Shown here one piece after another: positions 27,574 to 42,310 of a stretch of 64,000 bases of DNA (position 1 is the stretch's first letter; each line of letters starts with the position of its first letter). The DNA is from JAFDBW01 sp963723355 (GTDB lineage: Bacteria; Desulfobacterota; Desulfuromonadia; Desulfuromonadales; BM103). The notes below the pieces were generated by a model. It saw nothing but the letters and a program-made list of their open reading frames with translations, did not search any database and had not been told where the DNA came from. The position numbers and the translations under genes are program-made. The stretch covers positions 1-64,000 of the forward strand of contig CAVRQQ010000007.1 of assembly GCA_963723355.1 (NCBI GenBank). The letters run 5' to 3'.

Positions 27574-27857
27574 TGAAGCAGAGCGTCCAGGTTTCCATTC
27601 TGGGACAACAGTTCAACCTCAGGAGTGACGCTCCTCCAGAGCAGGTCCACCGGGTTGCCAGGTTTGTTGAGGATCAGATCAGCCTGGTAACCAGCAGCGG
27701 TCGTACGGTCGATTCGCTTCAGGCCGCGATTCTGGCTCTGCTCAACGTTTCGGCCGCGCACCTGGAAGGCCCTCAAGCCTCGAGCGCTTCTGGCGGAGCG
27801 GATGAGTCGCGGCGCTTGAGCCGGTTGATTGAGAAGATCGAAGCTGCCCTGGGTTGA
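27573..27857 (+). CDS. zapA: Cell division protein ZapA
   Basis: 94-aa FtsZ-ring stabiliser. The N-terminal strand pair (QSVQVSILGQQFNLRSDAP) and the following helix (EQVHRVARFVEDQI) are typical ZapA; the C-terminal part is a helical dimerisation region (LQAAILALLNVSAAHLE). It begins inside the zapB stop codon, so the pair is translationally coupled. A candidate 6S RNA and fthC follow, the arrangement usual in proteobacteria. Confidence 0.88.
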   Translation: MKQSVQVSILGQQFNLRSDAPPEQVHRVARFVEDQISLVTSSGRTVDSLQAAILALLNVSAAHLEGPQASSASGGADESRRLSRLIEKIEAALG

Positions 27858-27907
27858 CAAGTGTTCGGTATGGTCCGAATCAAGCGGCGCAGCAGAATTA
27901 ACAAAGT

Positions 27908-28165
27908 ATCTCCGTACGGGGATTTGAAGATAGATTAGCTGACGGTATTGTCGCCCGCAATAGGGCGTTTAGAAAAGACGACGCAGAATGCGCATCAAAA
28001 TTATGAAACCAGGAACTCCAGAATATTATGAACAGTCCAGCCTGCGATCTAAGCGGACCGCTGTAAGGCTGTACGGGGAGCGCTCGGCAGGTATAATCTG
28101 ATGCGGCAGTTTGTGCCGTATATCCTACCTTCTATCTGATCTATCCATCCTACCGTCCGGAGGTC
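27908..28165 (+). ncRNA. ssrS: Candidate 6S RNA
   Basis: The 330-base gap between zapA and fthC is the classic location of 6S RNA, the RNA that mimics an open promoter and binds sigma-70 RNA polymerase. Distant segments pair as a long interrupted rod: 27910-27919 with 28153-28162 (nine of ten pairs), GGAT 27920-27923 with ATCC 28147-28150, GATAGATTAG 27929-27938 with CTGATCTATC 28136-28145 (one G-U), and GGTA 27944-27947 with TACC 28126-28129. Small internal hairpins occur (CGCCC/GGGCG near 27952; CGGCA/TGCCG near 28104). The span of 217-253 bases is somewhat long for 6S. No sequence-level match could be tested. Confidence 0.5.
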
Positions 28166-28187
28166 TCGAGTCACGGGGTCTCTGCTC

Positions 28188-28754
28188 ATGCCAAAACGAT
28201 CAATCAGGGCACAGTTTCTGGCTGAACGCAAGTCGCTTTCGCAAGCCCGGCGTGACAAGCTTAGTGAGCAGATTCAGACGAAATTTCTCCAGTCGGTGTT
28301 GTTTGCCGATGTGAAATTTCTGGCCTTGTACAGCGCCATTCACAACGAGGTGCTGACAGATGTGGTCGCCAGTTGTGCGCTGGAGTCCGGCAAAAGAGTT
28401 GCTTATCCCCGCGTCGCCGGTGAGAACCTCGAATTCATCGAGATCACTGCTCTTGATGATCTGGTTCCTGGCTCTTTCGGCGTTTCCGAGCCGGCGGGAG
28501 ATAATCGGGTGCCTCTGGCCACGTTGGATCTGGTTGTTGTCCCGGGGGTCGTGTTTGACCGTGCTGGGCACCGACTTGGTTACGGCCGGGGCTATTATGA
28601 CAGGGCACTGCATGAATGCCGTACCGATTGCAAGAAGGTCGGTTTTGCGTACACCTTTCAGGTTGTCGATGCTCTACCGATTGTGGAAGAACATGACCGG
28701 GCTTTGTCCGTACTCATGACAGAACAGGAAACCTTGAACTTTACCACCTGCTGA
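28188..28754 (+). CDS. fthC: 5-formyltetrahydrofolate cyclo-ligase
   Basis: 188-aa folate enzyme (YgfA/MTHFS family) that converts 5-formyl-THF to 5,10-methenyl-THF using ATP. The N-terminal KRSIRAQFLAERKSLS and the C-terminal motif PGVVFDRAGHRLGYGRGYYD are diagnostic; the basic/glycine-rich loop binds ATP. It follows the candidate 6S RNA, an association seen across proteobacteria, and precedes rny. Confidence 0.93.
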   Translation: MPKRSIRAQFLAERKSLSQARRDKLSEQIQTKFLQSVLFADVKFLALYSAIHNEVLTDVVASCALESGKRVAYPRVAGENLEFIEITALDDLVPGSFGVSEPAGDNRVPLATLDLVVVPGVVFDRAGHRLGYGRGYYDRALHECRTDCKKVGFAYTFQVVDALPIVEEHDRALSVLMTEQETLNFTTC

Positions 28755-28811
28755 CTTAGCTGAAGTCCGGGTGTTACAGCAAAAAATAATGCCAATAAGG
28801 AGGTGACGGCT

Positions 28812-30374
28812 TTGAAGATAGAACTGACTTTATTACTGACCTTTGCCGGCTTGATCGTCGGCGGATTCATCGGCGCGATCATGCGTGCCAAGGCGTCCGG
28901 ATCGAAGTTCGCGAACGCCGAACGTGAGGCTGCGCAGATCGTCGAAAGCGCCAAGAAAGAAGCGGAGACAATCACCAAGGAAGCTGACATCCAGTCCAAG
29001 GATGTTGTTTTCAAGGCGAAAGCTGCCTGGGAGGACGAAGTACGGGAAGCCCGCAGGGAGCTTCAGGCCCAGGAGAAGCGCCTGGTGCAGAAAGAAGAGA
29101 ACCTCGACCGCAAGGTTTCCCAGGTCGATGAGAAAGAGCAAGACCTGTCCCGTCGTGAGCAGTCCCTGCAGGATCGCGATCGCAACCTGCAGCAGAAGAC
29201 CGAAGAAGCTGAAGCACTGGTCGCGGAGCAGCGCATCAAGCTGGAGAACCTCTCGGGGATTACCACGGAAGAGGCAAAGCAGCAACTGATGGCGGCCATG
29301 GAGAGTGAGGCGCGTCACGATGCTGCCAAGCGTATCAGGCAGATCGAGGACGAGGCCAAGGAAGTTGCCGACAAGAAAGCGAAGAAGATCCTGTCGCTGG
29401 CGATCCAGCGGTTTGCCGGTGACTATGTTGCCGAGAAAACCATCAATTCCGTGGCGCTCCCCAGCGATGAGATGAAGGGGCGGATTATCGGACGTGAAGG
29501 GCGCAACATCAGGGCCATCGAGGCCGCAACCGGGATTGACCTGATCATTGATGATACCCCGGAGGCGGTGATTATCTCAGGTTTCAATCCGGTGCGCCGG
29601 GAAGTCGCCCGCCTTGCGCTTGAGAAATTGATCGCTGACGGTCGAATCCATCCGGCCAGGATCGAGGAAGTGGTCAAGAAGGCCGAGCAGGAAGTCGACG
29701 GCGCGATCCGTGAGGCCGGCGAGCAGGCCACCTTCGATGTCGGTGTGCATGGTATCCATCCGGAAATTGTCAAGGTTATCGGTCGTCTGCGCTACCGCAC
29801 CTCTTACGGGCAGAATGTCCTGCATCACTCCATAGAAGTTGCATTCCTCTGCGGCATCATGGCCGCCGAGCTTGGTCTCGATGTCAAGCAGGCCAAGCGT
29901 GCCGGACTGCTGCACGATATCGGCAAGGCAGTTGACCACGAAGTAGAAGGGTCACATGCCTTGATCGGTGCCGACCTGGCGAGAAAATACGGCGAGCCAT
30001 CTGAGATTGTCCATGCCATTGCTGCTCACCATGAGGAGGAGAAGCCGGAAACCATTCTGGCGGTCCTCGTGCAGGCGGCTGACGCCTTGTCGGGTGCACG
30101 CCCGGGTGCACGGCGCGAAATGCTCGAAACCTACGTCAAGCGACTGGAGGATCTCGAAAGGATCGGCACATCATTTAATGGTGTGACCTCCTGTTTCGCG
30201 ATTCAGGCCGGCCGTGAAATCCGTGTCATGGTTTCCAGCGAGGTTGTCTCCGATGACCAGTCGCATGTCATGGCAAAGGATATCGCCCGCAAGATCGAAA
30301 CCGAGATGACCTACCCGGGGCAGATCCGGGTCAATGTTATCCGTGAGACGCGGGCGACTGATTACGCGAAATAG
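28812..30374 (+). CDS. rny: Ribonuclease Y
   Basis: Membrane-anchored endoribonuclease that initiates mRNA decay, 520 aa. An N-terminal transmembrane helix (about 4-25, LTLLLTFAGLIVGGFIGAIM) is followed by a long charged coiled coil (to about 200), a KH RNA-binding domain (GRIIGREGRNIRAIEAATG) and an HD domain with LLHDIGKAVDHEVEGSH and AIAAHHEE metal ligands. I chose TTG 28812 because AGGAGG (28798-28803) lies eight bases upstream; GTG 28803 overlaps the Shine-Dalgarno. The YmdB-like gene downstream is a frequent neighbour. Confidence 0.96.
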   Translation: MKIELTLLLTFAGLIVGGFIGAIMRAKASGSKFANAEREAAQIVESAKKEAETITKEADIQSKDVVFKAKAAWEDEVREARRELQAQEKRLVQKEENLDRKVSQVDEKEQDLSRREQSLQDRDRNLQQKTEEAEALVAEQRIKLENLSGITTEEAKQQLMAAMESEARHDAAKRIRQIEDEAKEVADKKAKKILSLAIQRFAGDYVAEKTINSVALPSDEMKGRIIGREGRNIRAIEAATGIDLIIDDTPEAVIISGFNPVRREVARLALEKLIADGRIHPARIEEVVKKAEQEVDGAIREAGEQATFDVGVHGIHPEIVKVIGRLRYRTSYGQNVLHHSIEVAFLCGIMAAELGLDVKQAKRAGLLHDIGKAVDHEVEGSHALIGADLARKYGEPSEIVHAIAAHHEEEKPETILAVLVQAADALSGARPGARREMLETYVKRLEDLERIGTSFNGVTSCFAIQAGREIRVMVSSEVVSDDQSHVMAKDIARKIETEMTYPGQIRVNVIRETRATDYAK

Positions 30375-30381
30375 AAATAAA

Positions 30382-30442
30382 GTGAGATAGGCGGAGAGTA
30401 AGTGGGGAGTTGGTTATGCCAACTCCCTATTTCGCCATCTCA
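30382..30442. repeat. Long imperfect hairpin between rny and the YmdB-like gene
   Basis: Inner stem GGGAGTTGG/CCAACTCCC (30405-30413 and 30419-30427) with a TTATG loop, and an outer stem pairing TGAGAT-GGCG (30383-30393) with CGCCATCTCA (30433-30442). There is no T tract, so it is more likely an RNA processing or stability element, or a mobile palindrome, than a classic terminator. Confidence 0.65.
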
Positions 30443-30477
30443 TTCGCTCCCACTCAACACAGCAGTTTGGAGTTGTT

Positions 30478-31260
30478 TTGAATATCCTCTTTATCGGTGA
30501 TATTATCGGCCGTCCCGGTCGCCAGCTGGTGCGTGATGCGCTACCTCGCCTGATCGATCAGCATATGATTGACCTGGTGGTTGCCAATGTTGAAAATGCT
30601 GCTGCCGGTTTCGGTCTGACCCCGGATGTCGTCTCGGAACTGTTCGATGTCGGTATCGATGTCATGACGACCGGTAACCATGTCTGGGACAAGCGGGACG
30701 GACTTGTCTGCCTGGACCAGGAGCCGGCCCTGCTGCGTCCGGCGAATTATCCCCCGGGAGTGCCCGGTCACGGTGTCGGGGTGTTCCACACGGCGGCAGG
30801 TTTGCCCGTTGCCGTGATCAACCTTGAGGGCCGTGTTTTCATGGGCGGGCTGGACTGCCCGTTCCGCAAAGCGGATGAGTTGCTCGAAGGGCTCGGGGAG
30901 AGCCAGAAAATTATCATGGTTGATTTCCACGCTGAGGCCACCAGTGAAAAAGGCGCTCTGGGTGCCTACCTCGACGGTCGGGTCAGCGCGGTTGTCGGCA
31001 CCCATACCCATGTTCAGACCGCCGATGAGAGAGTGATGCCGGGAGGGACTGCTTTCATCAGTGATGCCGGCATGACCGGCGCGCGCGATTCGGTAATCGG
31101 CATCCGCAAGGAACTGTCGATCCAGCGGTTTTTGACCCAGATGCCGGTTCGCTATGAAATTGCCAAGAAGGATCCTGTGCTTTGCGGGGTGGTCGTCTCG
31201 ATTGACGAGTCGACCGGTAAGGCGACTGGCATAGAGCGAGTCATGGAGCTGGGCCACTGA
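30478..31260 (+). CDS. YmdB-like metallophosphoesterase (TIGR00282 family)
   Basis: 260-aa binuclear metallophosphoesterase related to Bacillus YmdB, reported to hydrolyse 2',3'-cAMP. N-terminal FIGDIIGRPGR, ANVENAAAGFGLTP, TTGNHVWDK, IMVDFHAEATSEKGALG and VVGTHTHVQTADE give the expected metal-binding Asp, Asn and His residues; ISDAGMTGARDSVIG completes the signature. The start is TTG 30478 with GGAG five bases upstream. Together with rny it fits a locus concerned with RNA turnover, though that link is inferred. tyrS follows 73 bases downstream. Confidence 0.92.
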   Translation: MNILFIGDIIGRPGRQLVRDALPRLIDQHMIDLVVANVENAAAGFGLTPDVVSELFDVGIDVMTTGNHVWDKRDGLVCLDQEPALLRPANYPPGVPGHGVGVFHTAAGLPVAVINLEGRVFMGGLDCPFRKADELLEGLGESQKIIMVDFHAEATSEKGALGAYLDGRVSAVVGTHTHVQTADERVMPGGTAFISDAGMTGARDSVIGIRKELSIQRFLTQMPVRYEIAKKDPVLCGVVVSIDESTGKATGIERVMELGH

Positions 31261-31333
31261 GGCGTTTACCTGCCTGCGGCTGAAGCCAAGGTAAAGATAT
31301 AAACCAAACACACTGAATCAGTTGGTATTGAAA

Positions 31334-32626
31334 ATGAATTTTGTCGAAGAATTGACCTGGCGCGGCATGATCCACGACATCACGCCCGGGACGGAAGAAC
31401 AACTTCAAAAGGAAATGACCTCAGCCTACGTTGGGATCGACCCGACTGCTGATTCTCTGCATATCGGCCACCTGGTCAGCGTGATGATGCTCAAGCATTT
31501 CCAGATCGCCGGCCACAAGCCGATCGCGCTGGTCGGCGGGGCAACAGGGATGATCGGCGATCCGTCGGGGAAGTCGGTGGAGCGTAACCTGCTCGACGAG
31601 CAGACCCTGCGTCATAACGAGGCCTGTTTGAAAAAACAGTTGGCGAAGTTTCTCGATTTTGCATCGGATGCCGCCAATGCCGCCGAGCTGGTCAATAATT
31701 ACGACTGGATGAAAGATTTCAGTTTCCTCGATTTTATCCGCGACATCGGCAAGCATATTACGGTCAATTACATGATGGCCAAGGACAGCGTCAAAAAACG
31801 TCTGGGCGAAGAAGCCAAGATGGGCCTGTCGTTCACCGAATTTTCCTATCAGCTGGTTCAGGGGACCGATTTTTTGCACCTCTACCGTGAGAAGAACTGC
31901 AAGTTGCAGATGGGCGGCTCCGACCAATGGGGGAACATCACGACAGGGACGGAGCTGATCCGTCGCAAGGAAGGCGGTGAAGCCTTTGCCCTGACCTGTC
32001 CGCTCATCACCAAGGCGGACGGCGGTAAGTTCGGCAAAACCGAAAGCGGCAACGTCTGGCTCGATCCGAAACTGACCACACCGTACAAGTTCTACCAGTT
32101 CTGGCTCAATGTCTCTGATGCCGATGCCGAGAAGTACATTAAAATCTTCACGCTCTTAAGTCAGGAAGAAGTGGCGGCACTGGTCAAAGAGCAGCACGCT
32201 GCACCGCACCTGCGACCGTTGCAGAAACGCCTGGCAAAAGAGGTCACCTGCATGGTCCATGATGAAGACGAATACAACAAGGCCGTGGAAGCCTCAGAGA
32301 TTCTTTTTGGAAAAGCCACGACCGAAAGCCTGGCAAAGCTGGATAAGGAGACCTTCCTTTCGGTGTTTGAAGGTGTGCCGACCTATGAAGTCGACCGCGC
32401 CAAACTCGATGCCGGTGTGCCGGTCGTAGAACTGCTTGCCACTGAAACAGCGGCTTTCCCGTCCAAAGGTGAACTGCGCCGTACGATAAAAGGCAACGGA
32501 CTCAGTCTGAACAAGGCCAAGCTGACCGATCAGGAATATTTGGTGACCGGTGCGGATCTGATCAACGGATCGTACATACTGGTACAGAAGGGTAAGAAGA
32601 ATTACTATATTATCGAGGCGGTGTGA
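31334..32626 (+). CDS. tyrS: Tyrosyl-tRNA synthetase
   Basis: Class I synthetase that charges tRNA-Tyr, 430 aa. HIGH motif is in SLHIGHLVS, followed by GGATGMIGDPSGK; the KMSKS-equivalent loop is KFGKTESGN, and YNEWM-like substrate residues lie in TVNYMMAKDSVKKR and YQLVQGTDFLHL. The C-terminus has an S4-type RNA-binding domain (about 365-430, RTIKGNGLSLNKAKLT). I prefer ATG 31334; the frame opens at TTG 31322. There is no room for a T-box leader. The rrn promoter region follows. Confidence 0.96.
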   Translation: MNFVEELTWRGMIHDITPGTEEQLQKEMTSAYVGIDPTADSLHIGHLVSVMMLKHFQIAGHKPIALVGGATGMIGDPSGKSVERNLLDEQTLRHNEACLKKQLAKFLDFASDAANAAELVNNYDWMKDFSFLDFIRDIGKHITVNYMMAKDSVKKRLGEEAKMGLSFTEFSYQLVQGTDFLHLYREKNCKLQMGGSDQWGNITTGTELIRRKEGGEAFALTCPLITKADGGKFGKTESGNVWLDPKLTTPYKFYQFWLNVSDADAEKYIKIFTLLSQEEVAALVKEQHAAPHLRPLQKRLAKEVTCMVHDEDEYNKAVEASEILFGKATTESLAKLDKETFLSVFEGVPTYEVDRAKLDAGVPVVELLATETAAFPSKGELRRTIKGNGLSLNKAKLTDQEYLVTGADLINGSYILVQKGKKNYYIIEAV

Positions 32627-32789
32627 AACTGAACGGTGAGAAAACCGATGATCCTGGCCTGGAAGTGAAATCCTGCCGAGGAGACGGTTCTCCAGGCCGC
32701 AAGGCGATGTTTCGCGCGCGTTATTTTTTGATTAAAATCAGTATCTTGAGATGCGAAAGTTTTTTTTTAAAAAAACCTGCAGAAAAGCC
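32627..32789. other. Intergenic region between tyrS and rrn promoters
   Basis: No gene. GGCCTGGA (near 32657) can pair with TCCAGGCC (near 32691) around a 27-base loop, possibly a weak tyrS terminator without a U tract. The rest leads into AT-rich upstream sequence (runs of T and A at 32761-32775) suited to an UP element for the rrn promoters. Confidence 0.4.
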
Positions 32790-32818
32790 TTGACTCTTTC
32801 CGCCATCTTTATTAAATT
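32790..32818 (+). promoter_or_regulatory. rrn promoter 1 (distal)
   Basis: TTGACT (32790-32795), 17-base spacer, TAAATT (32813-32818), preceded by an A/T tract like an UP element. Confidence 0.6.
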
Positions 32819-32869
32819 CCCCCCTCGTTGCCGATCAAAAAGGTAACGCAAAAAAAGCAGAAAAGGCTC

Positions 32870-32898
32870 TTGACAGCCTGCTGCTTAATCGGTATAAC
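32870..32898 (+). promoter_or_regulatory. rrn promoter 2
   Basis: Consensus TTGACA (32870-32875), 17-base spacer, TATAAC (32893-32898). The best sigma-70 match in the region, with an A-rich stretch immediately upstream. Confidence 0.8.
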
Positions 32899-32979
32899 CA
32901 CCGCTCGCTTGTTTGGCAGTCAAGATAAAAGCTGCCGGCAGATCGGGCGAAAAAAAATCGAAAGACTCTCAAATAACAA

Positions 32980-33008
32980 TTGACAGAGCAATTCGGTTTC
33001 GATATTCT
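32980..33008 (+). promoter_or_regulatory. rrn promoter 3 (proximal)
   Basis: Consensus TTGACA (32980-32985), 17-base spacer, TATTCT (33003-33008), about 135 bases before the 16S gene; also preceded by an A run. Confidence 0.75.
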
Positions 33009-33142
33009 TACTCTCCTGTCGCAACGGCGACGGAGATGTTTTGCCGGGTCTTTGAAAACTGAATAGCAGACGCTTGTAAAATGGTTTGCGGGTCACAAGA
33101 CAAACCAAAGAGTAAACAAACAGTATCAACTTATACAGTTTT

Positions 33143-34708
<1,566 letters not shown>

Positions 34709-34834
34709 CCTCCCTGTCGTAAGACAGTGGCATCCTAAGGTCAATCGTCCGCCGTCAGGTGGATGAATCCCGCAAATCATTTAAGTCTGCTATTTAGTTT
34801 TGAGAGACCCGGGCCTCTTGGCAACAAGAGGTCC

Positions 34835-34847
34835 TGTTCTTTGACAA
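34835..34847 (+). promoter_or_regulatory. boxA-like antitermination site in the 16S-23S spacer
   Basis: TGTTCTTTGACAA resembles the rrn boxA consensus and recurs at 35081-35093. A hairpin CCTCTTG/CAAGAGG (34813-34831) lies just upstream. Confidence 0.45.
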
Positions 34848-34867
34848 GTTCGAAAATCAAGACATGT

Positions 34868-34944
34868 GGGCTAGTAGCTCAGCTGGCTAGAGCACACGAC
34901 TGATAATCGTGAGGTCGGAGGTTCAAGTCCTCCCTGGCCCACCA
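34868..34944 (+). tRNA. tRNA-Ile (GAT)
   Basis: 77 bases including encoded CCA. GGGCTAG pairs with CTGGCCC in the acceptor stem; anticodon loop CTGATAATC gives anticodon GAT; T loop TTCAAGT. Spacer tRNA of the rrn operon. Confidence 0.97.
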
Positions 34945-34953
34945 GATTCTCAT

Positions 34954-35029
34954 GGGGGTGTAGCTCAGTTGGGAGAGCGCCTGCCTTGCAAGCAGGAGGT
35001 CATCGGTTCGAACCCGTTCACCTCCACCA
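34954..35029 (+). tRNA. tRNA-Ala (TGC)
   Basis: 76 bases with encoded CCA. Anticodon loop CTTGCAA gives anticodon TGC. The T stem (ATCGG/CCGTT) has one T-T mismatch, which may be real or another base error. Standard second spacer tRNA after tRNA-Ile. Confidence 0.96.
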
Positions 35030-35080
35030 TTATTTTGGTGGGGTTTCGAGATCACCGGAAGCCCATGTCGATTCTTTTTT

Positions 35081-35093
35081 CGTTCTTTGACAA
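35081..35093 (+). promoter_or_regulatory. boxA-like antitermination site before 23S
   Basis: CGTTCTTTGACAA, a repeat of the site at 34835, about 95 bases before the 23S gene. Confidence 0.4.
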
Positions 35094-35185
35094 TTGCATA
35101 GAGTTTTTTATTGATGCACAAAAATTCAGACACGTACGCGTGTCTGTGGCAATACCAAAGCAAACTGTAGTTAAGACTTTTTTAT

Positions 35186-38147
<2,962 letters not shown>

Positions 38148-38262
38148 AAAAAGTTTTACGTGAAGGCGGGGGGAGGTTCTCCTCCCCCCAACTTCCATAA
38201 GTTTGCGGTATGCCAGCATCAATCAATAAACAACTCTAGGCAATTGAAAACCAGTTTACGGT

Positions 38263-38380
38263 TTTCGGTGGCTATAGCGTAGGGGTCACACCTGTTCCCA
38301 TCTCGAACACAGAAGTTAAGCCCTATTGCGCCGATGATACTGCATGGGTGACTGTGTGGGAAAGTAGGTCGCCGCCGAAA
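38263..38380 (+). rRNA. rrf: 5S ribosomal RNA
   Basis: 118 bases. Helix I is formed by TTTCGGTGGC (38263-38272) and GCCGCCGAAA (38371-38380). Contains CCCATCTCGAACACAGAAGT, the conserved loop B/C region. Confidence 0.96.
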
Positions 38381-38388
38381 TTATTTGT

Positions 38389-38426
38389 AAAGGCCCCGTC
38401 TCGAATGAGACGGGGCCTTTTTTTTT
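38389..38426 (+). terminator. rrn operon terminator
   Basis: Perfect 14-bp stem AAAGGCCCCGTCTC/GAGACGGGGCCTTT with a GAAT loop, then a run of T residues to 38426. Confidence 0.95.
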
Positions 38427-38454
38427 GTAAACAGTCAGCGAATCCGGGAAAAAG

Positions 38455-39825
<1,371 letters not shown>

Positions 39826-39845
39826 ATTCCCTCTATAAAATAGCT

Positions 39846-42102
39846 CTAGGTCTGCTCGGTATCCGTTGATATTGGCAGTTCGACAATAAAGTGGGTCCCA
39901 TGTGGCTCATTATCACGAACCCGGATATAGCCATTATGGTCGGAAATGATTGTGGACACAATAGCCAGTCCAAGCCCGGTTCCCGATTTCTTGGTTGAAA
40001 AATAAGGTTCGAATAGCCGTGGTTTGTCTTCCGCCGGGATGCCGCAGCCGTTATCGCTAATCTTCAGTGTGACGATTTGTAAGGCTGAGTTGAAAGAAGT
40101 CTCTATGCCGATTACGCCGTTGCCATCAACCGCGGCCACGGCGTTGTCCAACAGGTTGATAACAACCCGCCTGATCTGTTCGTGGTCAATGTTAAAGATC
40201 GGCACTTCCGTGTCCAGCTTCAGCTGGAAGTTGATTTCCTTATGCCCTTCCTGGAACAGCACGAGAGCCTGGCTGACAACATCATTCAGGTTGTTCGGAC
40301 TCGGATTGCTGGCAGGCATACGAGCGAAACTGGAGAATTCATTGACCAGGTTTTTCAAGTCATCAACTTGTTTTATGATCATTCCGGTGCACTCATCAAA
40401 GACCGAATCCTCAGCGTCAAACTTGTCGAGGTAGCGTCTGCGCAGTCGTTGTGCCGAGAGTTGAATCGGGGTCAAGCGGGTTCTTGATTTCGTGAGCGAT
40501 GCGACGCGCGACCTCTCGCCATGCTGCCATCCGCTGTGCCTTGAGCAGCTGCGTCAGGTCGTCGAAGACCACGACAGTGCCCATGAACTCGTTGTTTTCG
40601 TCCTTAAGGGTTGTCACGTTCACCAGCAAAACAACCTTGTTACCGCCCGTTGGCAGGGTAATCTGTTTGCGGATAGAGTCTTTGCCGGAACTGACCAGTT
40701 CCTTGAGTATCCCCTTGATCATTGGCAGGTAATCCGGAGTGACAATATCACGGAAATTGCGGCCGATAATCTTCGGTGTCTTCAGTCCGAGCAATTGTTC
40801 AGCAGACTTGTTGATCGTGGTGATTTGACCGCGACTGTCGATGGAAACGACTCCGGCCGTGACGTTGGCGAGAACAATTTCCATGTATCGCCGTCGCTGT
40901 TCGAGTTCGAGGTTTGATGACTGCAACTCACGGTTGGCCATCCGGATGGTCTCCTGGCTCTTGCGCAGGTCCGCTGTCATCGTGTTGAAAGCTTCTACCA
41001 GGGAGCCGACTTCATCATTGCTGTGGCTCTCAAGAGTTACGTCCAGGTCACCTGAGGCGACACGATTGGTTGCCACGGCCAGATCCTGTATCGGCTCCGT
41101 GATGCCGCGAGCCAGGTGGAAGCCGGCCCATGTCGATAGAAAGATGATAACTAATGCAATCAGCAGCAGAAAGAGGACGTAGCCTTTCTGGATCTTTCCT
41201 TTAAGAAGTTTGGTAGATTTGTACTGCTCGAAGGAACTGCTGATCTCTTTCATCTTATTGACCAGCGAATAGGGGACATAGTAGTTGACGACCACAACTC
41301 CGACCACGTCATCGGGGTTCCAGTTGGAATATACCGGGACAATCCCCCTGATCAGGTCAGCCCGACCGATCGGGCTGATACGCGTGAAGCGATTACCCTG
41401 CAGAGCCTCACGGATGCTGTCGGAGCCCGGATCGGTAAACTCCGCAGCGGGAACCTGTGGGTTGACAGCCCGGACCAGTTCCTCGAGGGTTGATGAAAAG
41501 ACCTCGACAATGCCGAGGTTGTACTCCTTCTGCTTCTGGTGAATGTGTTCGACCAGGAGCGGAAGATTGTCCTCGTTGAGCAGCTTCTCATTCTTGATGG
41601 CCTGGGAAATCTGGTCGGCATAGTAGAGCGCATTGCTGGCAGAGTTCTTGTAGTAAGTTTGTGCGACCTCAAGGGATTCCTTGAGTGATTCCTCGATCTG
41701 GTTGTTGAACCAGTTTTCTATTGAATTGGTAATAAACCCTGCTGAAACGAAAAAAAGCAGCATGGTCGGGATCAATGACAGGGCAATGAACGACAGGACC
41801 AGCTTGCTGCGCAGCTTTGCCCCGGGTATCCCGCGCCTTCGTTCCAGCAAAAGCTTGAATATGTTCCGCATGACCAGGAACAGGCAGAGGATGATCAACA
41901 GGATGTTCAGGTTGATCAGGGCGAGAACCAGGATGTTTCCGGTGAGGGGGATTTCCGAGGTCAGCTCGAAAAGCTGACCCTGGTAGCGCAGTGACAATGC
42001 GACCAGTCCGACGATGCCGGCGACGATTAACCATTCGCGACGGCGTTTGCGGAATTCGGTGTTCTGAGCACCTGATGTCTTGACTGGTTTTGTGGTCGGC
42101 AT
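39846..42102 (-). CDS. ntrY: NtrY-like membrane sensor histidine kinase, frameshifted
   Basis: About 751 aa. Several N-terminal transmembrane helices, a periplasmic sensor, HAMP (about 330-380, ITEPIQDLAVATNRVASGDL), PAS (about 400-510), and the kinase core with H-box RRIAHEIKNPLTPIQLSAQR, N-box INLLDNAVAA, G1 DNGCGIP and G2 GTGLGLAIV. The frame breaks inside the H-box region; deleting one A of AA at 40474-40475 restores NPLTPIQLS, the canonical NtrY sequence, so an indel error is very likely. I take ATG 42102 (MPTTKPVKTS); the frame opens at 42159. ntrX follows and lpxC lies upstream. Confidence 0.88.
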
Positions 42103-42261
42103 GAGTATGTCTATCGTTGCGTAATTTAAGCGTAAAATGGACACTATTGCAAGCCACAACTGGTGGACACGCGTGCAGCCAAGTTTGTCAAACCGGGTCC
42201 GCGTAAAGAATGCCCGGATGTGCCGGAAACCAGGGGTTGAACGTCATCGGATTGTACAAAC

Positions 42262-42288
42262 AAAAAAGGCAGCCGAATCGGCTGCCTT
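42262..42288 (-). terminator. Terminator after lpxC
   Basis: Stem AAGGCAGCCG/CGGCTGCCTT (42266-42275 and 42279-42288) with an AAT loop; on the minus strand it continues into a T run (42262-42267). Confidence 0.9.
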
Positions 42289-42310
42289 GTCAGTCATTGT
42301 TCTCTCCGTA

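Noticed and set aside
31261..31333. T-box leader for tyrS
   Set aside because: The gap to the upstream gene is only 73 bases, too short for a T-box and terminator.
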